From an uncultured Eubacteriales bacterium (GTDB lineage: Bacteria > Bacillota > Clostridia > Christensenellales > Aristaeellaceae), in the NCBI GenBank assembly GCA_902800625.1, contig CADCFG010000001.1, positions 1 through 64,000 on the forward strand: 64,000 nucleotides of DNA, written 5' to 3'. Of the stretch, positions 1-8,667 are shown one piece after another. A model generated the notes under the pieces. The model ran no database searches. It worked only from the letters and a program-made list of their open reading frames with translations, and was not told where the DNA came from. Positions within the stretch are counted from its first letter, which is position 1, and every line of letters begins with the position of its first letter. The position numbers and the translations under genes were made by a program.

Positions 1-15
1 TTGGATAAGGTGAAA

Positions 16-37
16 GCCAGCGCCTTGAGACGCTGGC
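16..37 (-). terminator. candidate terminator of the ger operon
   Basis: Seven-base arms (16-22 and 31-37) flank an 8-base loop just past the gerC stop codon. Read on the minus strand, the sequence after the hairpin is only moderately T-rich, so termination here is tentative. A second small hairpin (49-61) covers the stop codon itself. Confidence 0.4.
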
Positions 38-54
38 CGGTATTCCTTGGGCTT

Positions 55-1227
55 TTAGCCCTTGTGCAAACCACCCGTTTTACGGGTGGTCATGGTTTGC
101 GCCTGAGTGCTGTGGATCTGGACCCGCACCGTCACGTCTGCCCGACTGTACTGTCCCTGCCAGTTACAGGCCAGCCAATCCGGCACGGTGGCAAAATGCC
201 CGGCGGCGGCCTCCGAGAACCCGAAAGGCTCCGCCCCGAAGCGCTGGCAGTATTGTATCACGTCGATCAGCGACGAGGCGAGCCTGGCTTCGAGCCTCCT
301 TATGTCCTCGGCGCACACATCGTCCAGCGTGGCCAATCTGACGCGGAGCGACAGCACCGCATCGCCATCTTCCATTTCAACGCCCAGATGCGGCCTGCCC
401 TCCGGCGTCAGGGTGAAGGCCTTTCCGTCACATTCAAAGGGAAGCGCCTCGACGCTGCCGCGGACCAGGTTTAAAAGCCGCGTCTGGCCCGCGTCCAGCG
501 CGCCCACCATGCGTCCCTGGCGGAACAACGCAGCGCCTTCGTATCTCTGTTGCATGGGGGATTGGATGCCTGTATCCGGGGAGTCTGTCAGGCCAATCAT
601 CGAAACGGCCGGGGCGTCCCCAGACGCAAGGCGGCAGAGTATGGCCACCGGGTCGCCATAGATGGAGCGCGACAGATAGCAGGCGTCCGCGAAGCTGCCA
701 TCCGGGATGAATCCCTGGCGGGCGTAGTGGTCCAGCATGGCGCCGATCTCGGAGGACAGCCGCGTGCCGATGACGGTCTTCATGGCGCAGATGAATTCGG
801 AGGCCTGACCTGCGCAGACCGCGAAGCGGGCGGTGGTGTACAGGTGGGGCGTCCCGGCGACCCGGGCGATCAACCCTCCAAAGCCATCTTCCCGCGCCAG
901 CGCTTCTGAGACGACGATCATGCCGATGTGGCTCAGGTTCATCTGCCGCGGCGTGGCCCGTTCCAGCGCGTCCAGCGCCTGGGGCCAGTCATACCCGGTG
1001 CCGGAGAACATCAGGTAATCCCCGCCGCTGCTCTCCTCTCCGGGCTTGCCTTTGCCGATTTGCGGCACCCGGGCGTTGAGCAGAAGCTGTCCGTCCGCCG
1101 CCCGGTCGATGCCCAGCGCCAGCACATAGGCCTGGTTCTCCAGCTCGCCGGAGATGTGACAGCCGCCCAGCGCCAGCGCGGACAGGGCGATCAGTGCGAG
1201 CAGTGCGATCAGGCGTCGGATACGCAC
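55..1227 (-). CDS. gerAC: spore germination lipoprotein, Ger(x)C family
   Basis: This is the C subunit of a GerA-type germinant receptor, a lipoprotein on the outer face of the spore inner membrane. The 390-residue product starts with a lipoprotein signal ending in LGGC (Cys23), followed by the family's early motif with LALGID. The start is a GTG placed nine bases after GGGAGG. It overlaps the 3' end of the B-subunit gene by 19 bases, so translation is probably coupled. Length is normal for the family (about 370-400). Order A-B-C in one operon matches Bacillus gerA. Which germinant it helps sense cannot be read from sequence. Confidence 0.9.
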   Translation of the reverse strand: MRIRRLIALLALIALSALALGGCHISGELENQAYVLALGIDRAADGQLLLNARVPQIGKGKPGEESSGGDYLMFSGTGYDWPQALDALERATPRQMNLSHIGMIVVSEALAREDGFGGLIARVAGTPHLYTTARFAVCAGQASEFICAMKTVIGTRLSSEIGAMLDHYARQGFIPDGSFADACYLSRSIYGDPVAILCRLASGDAPAVSMIGLTDSPDTGIQSPMQQRYEGAALFRQGRMVGALDAGQTRLLNLVRGSVEALPFECDGKAFTLTPEGRPHLGVEMEDGDAVLSLRVRLATLDDVCAEDIRRLEARLASSLIDVIQYCQRFGAEPFGFSEAAAGHFATVPDWLACNWQGQYSRADVTVRVQIHSTQAQTMTTRKTGGLHKG

Positions 1228-2207
1228 GGGCTGCGGCCTCCCTTCAAAAGCATTGTCGCGGCGGTCAACGCGCCGGCAGCCGGGAAAGCCCATGGCGCGA
1301 CGGCGTCCATCCACGCAGGCAGCGCTTCCAGCCGCGACAGCGCCAGCGCTGCGGCAACGACGATCAACGCGCCTATCCTGCCATCCATACGCATGAATAC
1401 CCTCTGCGTCAGCGCTGTCCCGGCAAACAGCTCGCACAGCACGAGGTGGAAAAGTCCCGCGAACCAGAACACGATCATCGGCAGCTGCAGGTAAAGCGGC
1501 GCGCGTCCGTTGCACAGCAGCGCGTCCAGCCGGGCCAGCCAGCCGCCGGAGGAGAGGAATGTGGGCGACATCATCTGCTGCAGCGCGATCAGCACCGCGG
1601 ATATTTCGGCTGCGATTGGAACAAGCGCCGCCGAAGCCGTGGGACGATCCTGTTCCTCCGGCAGCAACAGCACGGCGGAAGCCGACGCGATCCATCCAGC
1701 TGATCTTATGCCGCCCTCGAGGATCGCTGTCCAACCGCTTCCGAGAATGGGACACAGCCACGCGGGCCGGTAATAGCGCCATTGCAGCAGCACCACGACC
1801 AGCAGCAGCGCCGTTGCGATTCGCACCCAGAGCATCGCACCATAGCCGACGGCGTCTCCATTGCGCCAAACGCACCAGAGCGCCGCAATGCCCGTTGGCA
1901 GAAGCAGCGCCAGGGCGGGGGAGCGATCCAGCGCCAGATAGCCCGCCGAGCGGGTGACGGCGGATAGCACCCCGGCGGCATCCAGAATCGAGAGTATCGC
2001 CAGCAGCGCAGGCAAGGCCTTTCCCCGGGGTTTGAACCGGCAGACGCAGAATGCCCACGGCATGGCCAGCAGGCCGCCGATCAGAGCCGAGAGCCATGCG
2101 CCGTTGTGCGTCAGAGGCGCGTCCACGGTCAGTCCGAGGAACAACCGCGCGGCGACGGCGGCCAGCGCGGCGAAGCGGGCCGGTCGGGAGGCGATCGACA
2201 GCCTCAT
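1209..2207 (-). CDS. gerAB: spore germination permease-like protein, GerB family
   Basis: This 332-residue, very hydrophobic protein has about ten predicted membrane spans and belongs to the amino-acid/polyamine permease-like GerB family. These proteins form the germinant-binding membrane subunit of the receptor. The ATG overlaps the last four bases of the A-subunit gene (ATGA), and an AAGGAAG ribosome site precedes it. It is slightly shorter than typical GerB proteins (about 365). Identity rests on membrane character plus position between clear GerA and GerC genes. Confidence 0.85.
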   Translation of the reverse strand: MRLSIASRPARFAALAAVAARLFLGLTVDAPLTHNGAWLSALIGGLLAMPWAFCVCRFKPRGKALPALLAILSILDAAGVLSAVTRSAGYLALDRSPALALLLPTGIAALWCVWRNGDAVGYGAMLWVRIATALLLVVVLLQWRYYRPAWLCPILGSGWTAILEGGIRSAGWIASASAVLLLPEEQDRPTASAALVPIAAEISAVLIALQQMMSPTFLSSGGWLARLDALLCNGRAPLYLQLPMIVFWFAGLFHLVLCELFAGTALTQRVFMRMDGRIGALIVVAAALALSRLEALPAWMDAVAPWAFPAAGALTAATMLLKGGRSPCVSDA

Positions 2208-3682
2208 CGGGACGCCTTCCTTCCGCTTGCTGCAAAGAACATCGGCCTGCGCTGCAGCCAAACCGGCAGCCGAAGCAGCAGGTCCGGGTTGTGTGGTCTG
2301 CGCGGCGCGACGGGCGCGAGATAGGGGATGCCCACCGAGCGCATGCCGCACAGGCTGATGAGCATGACGAACGCCGCCAGGCACACGCCGTACAGCCCCA
2401 GAGCCGCGCCCAAGGCGATCACGAACAGCCGGCAGATCACCAGGCCGATGCCGAACCCATAGTCCGGTATGGCGTAATGCCCAAGGCCGGTGATGGCCAC
2501 GATGATGATGAGTATGGGGCTGATGATGGATGCCGATACCGCCGCCTGGCCCAGGATCAGCGCGCCGACGATGCCCAGTGCCGAGCCGATCTGTTGGGGC
2601 ATGCGGGTGCCCGCCTCGTTGATCAGGTAGAATGAGAACTCCATGATGAGTATCTCGGCCAGTATGGGGAAGGGCACGTTGGCCCGGGCCTCCGCGATGG
2701 AGCCGATCAGGCTCAGCGGCAGAAGGTGCATGTGGTAGTCCGTCAATGCGATATACAGCCCCGGCAGGAACACAGAGATCAGTACCCCTGCCACGCGGAT
2801 CAGCCGCAGGAAGCTGCCGTACTGCCAGCGGGCGAAGGAATCGTCCGAGGCGTGCAGCTGGTGAAACAGCGTCACCGGCGCGATGAGCGCGCAGGGCGAG
2901 TTGTCCGCCAGAATCGCCACTTGCCCCTCCATCAGGCAGGACGCGGCCCGGTCGGGGCGCTCGGTCTCAAGCAGCTGAGGCAGCAGTGCCCAGGGGCTGT
3001 CCTCGATCAGCTGCTGGACGGCTCCCAATCCCTGCACCGTGGGCGCGTCGATGCCCTTCAGGCGGCTGCGCACCGCGTCCACGATCTCCGGCTTCGCCGT
3101 TCCCTCCAGATAGGCCAGTACCACCCGGCAGGGCACCGCGCTGCCCACCTCCAGGAACTCGGTGATCAGCCGGGGGGAGGGCACGTAGCGCCGAAGCAGC
3201 GTCATGTTGGTGCGCAGGCTCTCCACAAAGCCCTCCTGCGCGCCGATCACCACGGATTCGTTGGTGGTGCGGTTCACGTTTCGTGCGGGATAGCCCCGGG
3301 TCTCCAGCAGCGCCGCCTCGCCGCAGCCGTCCATCAGCACCGCCGTCATGCCGGTGACTACCTTCCCGAGGATCGCCTCAACCCGGCTCTCCGTCTCGCA
3401 CTGGGCGATCTCCAGCACGTTCTGCACAAGGTAATCCATGTCGGGCACCACACCCTCCGGCAGCATCCGCTCGGCGCAGGCGCGCAGCACGAAATCGCTG
3501 ATCTTCTTGTCGTCGGCCATGCCCTCGATATAGATGACGCACAGTTCCACGCCCGCCAGCCGCAGGAAGCGGAACTGAGCATCAGAATTGACGGGACTGT
3601 ACAAGATCGCCCTGAATGTGTCCACGTCCTCTGAAAGCGCGCCGGTGAGCTCTGAGCGCAGCCGCTTCTCCCTGTCCTCCAC
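2204..3682 (-). CDS. gerAA: spore germination protein, GerA family
   Basis: This is the A subunit of the germinant receptor (492 residues). The N-terminal half is soluble. The C-terminal half carries several membrane spans and the family stretch around EFSFYLINEAGTRMP, followed by QIGSALGIVGALILGQ-type sequence. The start is GTG with GGGAGG just upstream. It is the first gene of a three-gene operon, transcribed from a sigma-G-like promoter 35 bases upstream, as expected for a receptor made in the developing spore. Confidence 0.93.
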   Translation of the reverse strand: MEDREKRLRSELTGALSEDVDTFRAILYSPVNSDAQFRFLRLAGVELCVIYIEGMADDKKISDFVLRACAERMLPEGVVPDMDYLVQNVLEIAQCETESRVEAILGKVVTGMTAVLMDGCGEAALLETRGYPARNVNRTTNESVVIGAQEGFVESLRTNMTLLRRYVPSPRLITEFLEVGSAVPCRVVLAYLEGTAKPEIVDAVRSRLKGIDAPTVQGLGAVQQLIEDSPWALLPQLLETERPDRAASCLMEGQVAILADNSPCALIAPVTLFHQLHASDDSFARWQYGSFLRLIRVAGVLISVFLPGLYIALTDYHMHLLPLSLIGSIAEARANVPFPILAEILIMEFSFYLINEAGTRMPQQIGSALGIVGALILGQAAVSASIISPILIIIVAITGLGHYAIPDYGFGIGLVICRLFVIALGAALGLYGVCLAAFVMLISLCGMRSVGIPYLAPVAPRRPHNPDLLLRLPVWLQRRPMFFAASGRKASR

Positions 3683-3716
3683 GTGACCACCTCCCGAACG
3701 GACGCATATCCGGAGT

Positions 3717-3747
3717 TAGAATGGCGGTTTTGCGCCGGAACTATGCA
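3717..3747 (-). promoter_or_regulatory. sigma-G-type promoter of the gerA operon
   Basis: Reading on the minus strand, TGCATAG (3741-3747) is followed 17 bases later by CATTCTA (3717-3723). Both boxes and the spacing fit the forespore sigma-G consensus (TGNATA, about 18 bases, CATNNTA). Bacillus gerA is itself a sigma-G gene. The distal base of the upstream box is also the first A of the neighbouring terminator's A-tract. Confidence 0.7.
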
Positions 3748-3780
3748 AAAAAGAATCCTCCGCGATGAAGCGAAGGATTC
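3747..3780 (-). terminator. intrinsic terminator of the metallophosphoesterase-like gene
   Basis: Arms of 11 bases (3753-3763 and 3770-3780, one wobble pair) close a 6-base loop. They are followed on the minus strand by six T residues (3747-3752). It lies 14 bases past the stop of the gene ending at 3794 and separates it from the gerA operon. Confidence 0.9.
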
Positions 3781-3793
3781 AGGTGGTTTGAGA

Positions 3794-5251
3794 TTATTCT
3801 TCGACGGCCTCCAGCATGTTCTCCGGCAGCGTGGAGGTCAGCGTCAGCACCGAGATCTCCGGCTCGTTGAACAGCCGGAAGGGCATTAGGGGTACGCTTG
3901 AGTTGGTGGACATGCCGCCAGAGATGAAGACCTGCGTCTCGCCCACGGTGGAAAGCCCGGTCACGTGCTCCTGCTCGGGGAACCAGCCGCCCCGGGGCAG
4001 GGTGTCGTCCGGGACGTAGATCGCGCCGACGCCGGGGACGCGCCACACGCCGCCGCAATAGTGTCCCGCGATGATCAGCTCCGGCGAGGTGAGGAAGCGG
4101 TCGGTCTCCGGGTCGTGGTCCTCGCTGGTATATATGAATGCGTCGGAGGGCGGCTCGTGGGCCAGGGAAATGTGGATGTCCGTGGCGCTCATGGTCCGCT
4201 GCACGTCGTAGAGCTGCTGCGCCAGCTTGGTGCGATAGGTGGTCAGCGGCAGGGTGGTGTAGTCCTCGGTGATGCCGCTGCGCACGCCGTCCACTTCCTG
4301 GTCGGTCTGTTCCTGCCAGGTCTCCAGGGTGGTGACGGTCTCCAGGTTCAGCATGGTGGCTGGGGAGATCCAGAGATTGGAGTTCTTCACCGGGATGGCC
4401 ATCGGCGCGTCCACGTAATGCGCGCCGCGCTCCACCGCGCCCAGGATCCAGTCCTCCAGGATCAGCTTTGACAGCACGCCCTCCGTGCCCCGGGCGCCCT
4501 TGATGTAGGGGCCGGGGTCGCTGTCGCCGCAGATGAAGTATACCTTGCCGGGATCACGCAGGCCGTCGATGAACTCCCAGAAGGGCTCGGCGTTGCCGGA
4601 CTTGCCCACCATGTCGCCCACGCAGAATATGGCGTCGTACTTGATGCCGTTCAGCGTGCGCAGCAGCAGGCTCTGCTCGTCGCCGAAGCGCTTGCCGTTC
4701 ATGTCGGAAAGCACCACGATCCGATAGCCCTCCATGTCGTCCGGCAGGCCCACCACGGTGACCAGCTGCTCGTTGACGGCCAGGTTGCTGTTGTTCAGCA
4801 TCACGCCGCCGGCCAGTAAGGCGATGGCGGCCAGCACGAAAAGCGGCCAGAAGCGGATCTCGCGCCCGAAGATGTGGATGGGCTTGAACAAGCCGTTGCT
4901 GCCGCTGGCACTCATCAGCTCATAGAACGAGCGATAGATCCGGCGCTTTTTACGTTTGGGCTTCTTCTTGCGCTTGGGGGCCACCTTGGGGAATTGCTCG
5001 GCGGACTTCTTTTGCTTTTTGGGCTTTTCGCCGTCCTTTTCTTCGTCCTCGGCTTCGGCCTTGCTCTCCTCGCGCCTGCGCATGATGGGCACGCGGGCGT
5101 CCGTGCGCTTGCGGCGTCGGGGCGAGATCTCCGCCTCGTCGCCGTACAGGCCGGTTTCATCGCGCAAAACATCCTCCGACGCCCCGGATGCGGGCTTCGG
5201 TATCGGTATATCCTTTTTCGCTGCGCGCTTTTTCTCTTCGGACTCGGCCAT
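3794..5251 (-). CDS. membrane-anchored metallophosphoesterase-like protein with altered metal site
   Basis: The 485-residue product has a long, highly charged cytoplasmic N-terminus (acidic then Lys-rich), one membrane span around FWPLFVLAAIALLAGG, and an outer domain with the fold-order of YkuE-type calcineurin-like phosphoesterases. The motif positions are visible but altered: LSDMNG where DxH is expected, GDMVG for GDxxD, CGDSD for GNHD/E, LAHEP, and GHYCGG for GHTHGG. Two His ligands and the Asn are therefore replaced, so activity is doubtful. The ATG at 5251 is chosen over TTG 5266 because GAGG lies nine bases before it. The gene is monocistronic, with its own promoter and terminator. 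Confidence 0.75.
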   Translation of the reverse strand: MAESEEKKRAAKKDIPIPKPASGASEDVLRDETGLYGDEAEISPRRRKRTDARVPIMRRREESKAEAEDEEKDGEKPKKQKKSAEQFPKVAPKRKKKPKRKKRRIYRSFYELMSASGSNGLFKPIHIFGREIRFWPLFVLAAIALLAGGVMLNNSNLAVNEQLVTVVGLPDDMEGYRIVVLSDMNGKRFGDEQSLLLRTLNGIKYDAIFCVGDMVGKSGNAEPFWEFIDGLRDPGKVYFICGDSDPGPYIKGARGTEGVLSKLILEDWILGAVERGAHYVDAPMAIPVKNSNLWISPATMLNLETVTTLETWQEQTDQEVDGVRSGITEDYTTLPLTTYRTKLAQQLYDVQRTMSATDIHISLAHEPPSDAFIYTSEDHDPETDRFLTSPELIIAGHYCGGVWRVPGVGAIYVPDDTLPRGGWFPEQEHVTGLSTVGETQVFISGGMSTNSSVPLMPFRLFNEPEISVLTLTSTLPENMLEAVEE

Positions 5252-5282
5252 GGCAAACTTCCTCAAAATAACCTTTCCCTAT

Positions 5283-5311
5283 ATTATAGATTCTTTTTTG
5301 TGCCGTGACAA
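5283..5311 (-). promoter_or_regulatory. sigma-A promoter of the metallophosphoesterase-like gene
   Basis: On the minus strand TTGTCA (5306-5311), a 17-base spacer and TATAAT (5283-5288) form a near-consensus housekeeping promoter, about 32 bases before the start codon. Confidence 0.75.
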
Positions 5312-5366
5312 GATTTCGCCTGGGGCAATTATAATAAAAACAGGTAAACAAAACCGCCGCCCAGTC

Positions 5367-5395
5367 TTCACGGAGCCGCGGGATTGTGGTATAAT
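5367..5395 (+). promoter_or_regulatory. sigma-A promoter of radA
   Basis: TTCACG (5367-5372), 17 bases, then TATAAT (5390-5395), 33 bases before the radA start. It is divergent from the promoter at 5283-5311. Confidence 0.65.
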
Positions 5396-5427
5396 CATCC
5401 TATAATCACGCAATCGGAGGGAATAAC

Positions 5428-6816
5428 TTGGCAAAGGTTAAGACGATATACGTATGCAGTGAGTGTGGCTACGAGACGCCCCGCTGGCTGGGCAAGTGCC
5501 CGGACTGCGGCAGCTGGAACACGCTGGAGGAGCAGGAGAGCGCGCCCGCGGTGAAAACCGATGAAAAGAAGCTGAAGCGCGCCCCCGGCAGCGATGCCGT
5601 GGCCGTGCGGGTGGACGAGATCCCGGACGAGGCCATGGAGCGGCGTTCCAGCGGCATCGCGGAGCTGGACCGGGTGCTGGGCGGCGGCGTGGTGGACGGC
5701 TCGCTGGTGCTGGTGGGCGGCGACCCGGGCATCGGCAAGTCCACGCTGCTGACCCAGCTGTGCGCCAACATGGCCTCCGACGGCGCCACGGCGCTGTACG
5801 TGTCCGGCGAGGAATCCGCCCGGCAGATCAAAATGCGCGCGCGGCGGCTGGGCACGTCTCAAACGGGCTTCTATGTGCTCTCCGAGAACGACATGAACAC
5901 CGTGGAAAAGCGCATGCAGGAGCTGTCACCCACGGTGATGATCGTGGACTCCATCCAGACCATGTACCGCCCGGAGATGGCCAGTGCACCGGGCAGCGTG
6001 TCCCAGGTGCGGGAATGCGCCTCGATGCTGATGCGGCTGGCGAAGGTCAGCGGGTGCAGCGTATTCCTGGTGGGCCACGTCACCAAGGAGGGCTCCATCG
6101 CCGGGCCGCGCATACTGGAGCACATGGTGGACGCCGTATTGTATTTCGAGGGCGACCGGCAGCACCAGTACCGGCTGCTTCGGGCGGTGAAGAACCGCTT
6201 TGGTTCCGTCAACGAGCTGGGCATGTTCGAGATGACCGAGCAGGGCATGCGCGAGGTGGACAATGCCAGCGAGGCACTGCTGTCCGAGCGGGCCCACGAT
6301 GCCAGCGGCTCGGTGGTGATGTGCGCCATGGAAGGCTCCAGGCCGCTGCTGACCGATGTGCAAGCCTTGGTGAGCACCACTGTGTTCGGCAATCCCCGGC
6401 GCATGGCCAGCGGCGTGGACCAGGGCAGACTGGCGCTTTTGCTGGCTGTGCTGGAGAAGCGCGTGGGCCTTCGCATGTACGATCAGGACGTTTACATCAA
6501 CATCGCCGGCGGCATGTCTCTGACGGAACCCGCGGCGGACCTGGCCCTCTGCGCCGCCATCGCGTCATCCTACAGGAACAAGCCCATCGGCGGCAGCTGG
6601 TCGGTGATGGGCGAGGTGGGTCTGGCGGGCGAGGTGCGTGCCATCTCCCAGGCCGAGCGGCGCATCGCAGAGTGTGCGCGGATGGGCTTTGACCACCTGA
6701 TCCTTCCCAAGTACAACCTGCGCAACCTGCGCATCCCGGATGGCATCCAGGTGCTCGGTGTGGAAACCGTAGCCCAGGCCGTGGCCGCGCTGGGCCTGCA
6801 CGGCAGCGGGAAATAG
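5428..6816 (+). CDS. radA: DNA repair protein RadA/Sms
   Basis: RadA is a hexameric DNA helicase-like ATPase that helps process recombination intermediates. The 462 residues show an N-terminal zinc finger (Cys10, 13, 24, 27), a Walker A GDPGIGKST at about 98-106, the RadA-specific KNRFG motif near residue 255, and a C-terminal Lon-protease-like domain. The start is TTG, seven bases after CGGAGGG; no nearby ATG or GTG fits. Length is standard. In many Firmicutes radA follows clpC, but here it stands alone, with its own promoter and a downstream hairpin. Confidence 0.96.
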   Translation: MAKVKTIYVCSECGYETPRWLGKCPDCGSWNTLEEQESAPAVKTDEKKLKRAPGSDAVAVRVDEIPDEAMERRSSGIAELDRVLGGGVVDGSLVLVGGDPGIGKSTLLTQLCANMASDGATALYVSGEESARQIKMRARRLGTSQTGFYVLSENDMNTVEKRMQELSPTVMIVDSIQTMYRPEMASAPGSVSQVRECASMLMRLAKVSGCSVFLVGHVTKEGSIAGPRILEHMVDAVLYFEGDRQHQYRLLRAVKNRFGSVNELGMFEMTEQGMREVDNASEALLSERAHDASGSVVMCAMEGSRPLLTDVQALVSTTVFGNPRRMASGVDQGRLALLLAVLEKRVGLRMYDQDVYINIAGGMSLTEPAADLALCAAIASSYRNKPIGGSWSVMGEVGLAGEVRAISQAERRIAECARMGFDHLILPKYNLRNLRIPDGIQVLGVETVAQAVAALGLHGSGK

Positions 6817-7115
6817 GCGAGAAGCGACCGATGAAAATGCAGAGGCGTCATGCGGGCGCCTCTGCATTTCTGTATACAAACAAGACTGCGGTCTGTAATA
6901 ACAGACTTTGGTATATTGTATGTGTAATTTGATATAAATGCAATAAAAGTGAAATATTATTAACATATAACAGCCCTGCGACACAAGCGGAGCGACGGCG
7001 ACAGCGCGCTAAAATGGCAATGCGCTACAAAAATGCCGTCATCCGTTGATGTTATGTTTACAATGGCCCTGTATAATAGGGGACGTTAAGTGAATGGATT
7101 TCGGAGGCGCTGGGC
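6817..7115 (+). other. 299-base AT-rich intergenic region
   Basis: After the radA terminator this stretch is strikingly AT-rich compared with its surroundings. It contains a perfect small hairpin (GTCTGT, AATA, ACAGAC; 6891-6906) and a TATAAT at 7072-7077 that probably serves the next gene, although no good -35 box lies 16-18 bases upstream. I find no credible small ORF or known RNA. Confidence 0.5.
6837..6872 (+). terminator. terminator after radA
   Basis: Eleven-base perfect arms (6837-6847 and 6857-6867) with a 9-base loop lie 20 bases after the radA stop. The following T-tract is short, so strength is uncertain. Confidence 0.55.
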
Positions 7116-7964
7116 ATGTTTGGATACATCATCACCAATCCTGAAGCGCTGCCGAAGGAGCGCCAGCAGCGCTTCCGCGCAGTCTATTGCGGCCTGTGCG
7201 CCACGCTGCGCAGGCGGCATGGCCTGACCGGCAGCGCCACACTCAGCTATGACATGACCTTCCTGGCGCTGCTGTTGAACGCACTGTACGAGCCGGGGGA
7301 GCAATCCGGCCGGGAGCGCTGCCCGACGCACCCGGTGAAGGCCCACAGTTATGTGCTTTCGCCGGTGATGGACTATGTGGCCGACATGAATGTGGCGCTG
7401 GTCTATTACAAGTGCCTGGACAACTGGCGCGACGACAGGAACGTCCTCGCCGCCGGGGAAGGCGTGCTGCTGAAGCGGGCCTATCGAAGGGTTGGGGCCG
7501 CCTATCCTGAAAAGTGCGCCGCCATCGAGGCGTGGCTCGAGGACATCCACGCCATCGAGGAACAGAAGCGGCTTGAGATCGACCCGCCGGTGAACGCCAC
7601 GGGGAAACTGCTGGGCGAATTGTTCGTCTATCCGGGGGACGACACCTGGTCGGAAGACCTGCGGGCCGTCGGCGACGGGCTGGGGCGGTTCATATACTTC
7701 ATGGACGCCTACGACGACCTGCCGGGAGATCTGCGCAAGGGTCGCTACAATCCTCTCAAGGTCCTGCGGGACCGGGAGGATTACGAAGAACTGTGCCGAT
7801 CCGCTATGACGATGATGGTCGCCGACGCCTCTGAGGCCTTCGAGCGCCTGCCGGTGGTGCTGGACGCGGATATCCTTCGGAACGTGCTGTATTCCGGGGT
7901 TTGGAGCAAGTACGCGTATCTGCAGAACAAGCGGAACGCGGCTGGAAAAGGAGCGAAGCAATGA
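7116..7964 (+). CDS. DUF5685-like protein with isoprenoid-synthase-like Asp motifs
   Basis: The 282-residue protein starts MFGYI and carries YCGLC (residues 24-28), which I associate with the DUF5685 family of unknown function found in Clostridia. Two Asp-rich motifs stand out: D102-NWR-D106-D and D197-AYDDLPGD. The second is followed by LRKGRYNPL, resembling the RDxxED-GRxYLP region of squalene/phytoene synthases. I infer a related all-helical fold; whether it is an enzyme is unknown. GGAGG precedes the ATG. The stop overlaps the start of the DnaJ-like gene by four bases, so the two are translated together. Confidence 0.7.
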   Translation: MFGYIITNPEALPKERQQRFRAVYCGLCATLRRRHGLTGSATLSYDMTFLALLLNALYEPGEQSGRERCPTHPVKAHSYVLSPVMDYVADMNVALVYYKCLDNWRDDRNVLAAGEGVLLKRAYRRVGAAYPEKCAAIEAWLEDIHAIEEQKRLEIDPPVNATGKLLGELFVYPGDDTWSEDLRAVGDGLGRFIYFMDAYDDLPGDLRKGRYNPLKVLRDREDYEELCRSAMTMMVADASEAFERLPVVLDADILRNVLYSGVWSKYAYLQNKRNAAGKGAKQ

Positions 7965-8638
7965 CCGATCCCTATCGCGTATTGGGCGTTTCGCCCCAGG
8001 CGACGGACGAGGAGATCAAGAAAGCCTATCGGGCACTTGCCAAGAAATACCATCCTGACGTGAACAACGGTTCCGCCCAGGCGGAGGCGCGAATGAAGGA
8101 GGTCAACGAGGCCTACTCCCTGGTGATGAAGATGCGCCGGGAGGGGAATGCCGGGGCCTATGGCGGCACGTCCGGATATGGCGGCTACGGGGCCTCGAAT
8201 GGCTACGGTGGCGCGTATGGAGGCTATGGCGGCTACGGTGCGTCCAGCGCCAACCCGCACCTGCAGGCCGCCCGGAACTACATACGCTCCGGCCACTATC
8301 AGGAAGCCATGAACGTGCTGGAGGGCATGATGGAGCGCGGCGCGGAGTGGTACTATCTCTGCGGCGAGGCCTGCCTGGGCCTGGGCAATCGCGTGGCCGC
8401 TTTGAACTACGCCCAGCAGGCTGTCCGGATGGACCCGAACAGCTTCGAGTACCGGGCGCTGCTCAGCCGCCTGCAGGGTGGCGCGCAGTTCTACCGGCAA
8501 AACGGCGCCAGCCAGGGCTTTTCGATGCCTACGGTGCTGTGCGGGAACCCACTTCTGAGCTGCTGCGCCGTCAACATGCTGTGCAACTGCCTGTGCAGCC
8601 TGTGCGGCGGCGGCAGGTACTACGGCGGCTGGTGCTGA
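7961..8638 (+). CDS. DnaJ-domain protein with Gly/Tyr linker, TPR-like helices and Cys-rich tail
   Basis: The 225-residue protein opens with a complete J domain (His31-Pro-Asp33, which stimulates DnaK ATPase). A Gly-Tyr-Ser linker of about 30 residues follows, then a helical TPR-like stretch (about 95-165), and a C-terminal tail with nine cysteines ending in GGRYYGGWC. It lacks the zinc-finger and substrate domains of true DnaJ, so it is a specialised co-chaperone. The tail could bind metal or be lipidated; neither is proven. Start ATG at 7961 follows AAAAGGAGCG and overlaps the upstream stop. Confidence 0.85.
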   Translation: MTDPYRVLGVSPQATDEEIKKAYRALAKKYHPDVNNGSAQAEARMKEVNEAYSLVMKMRREGNAGAYGGTSGYGGYGASNGYGGAYGGYGGYGASSANPHLQAARNYIRSGHYQEAMNVLEGMMERGAEWYYLCGEACLGLGNRVAALNYAQQAVRMDPNSFEYRALLSRLQGGAQFYRQNGASQGFSMPTVLCGNPLLSCCAVNMLCNCLCSLCGGGRYYGGWC

Positions 8639-8667
8639 ACTGAGAATAATCCAGGAGGAAATGATAA

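Noticed and set aside
70..89. Hairpin ACCACCCGT/ACGGGTGGT near the end of gerC
   Set aside because: It lies within the coding sequence before the stop, so it is unlikely to be the operon terminator, although it could add RNA stability.
7057..7077. TTTACA and TATAAT upstream of the DUF5685-like gene
   Set aside because: They are only nine bases apart, too close for one promoter; only the TATAAT may be used.
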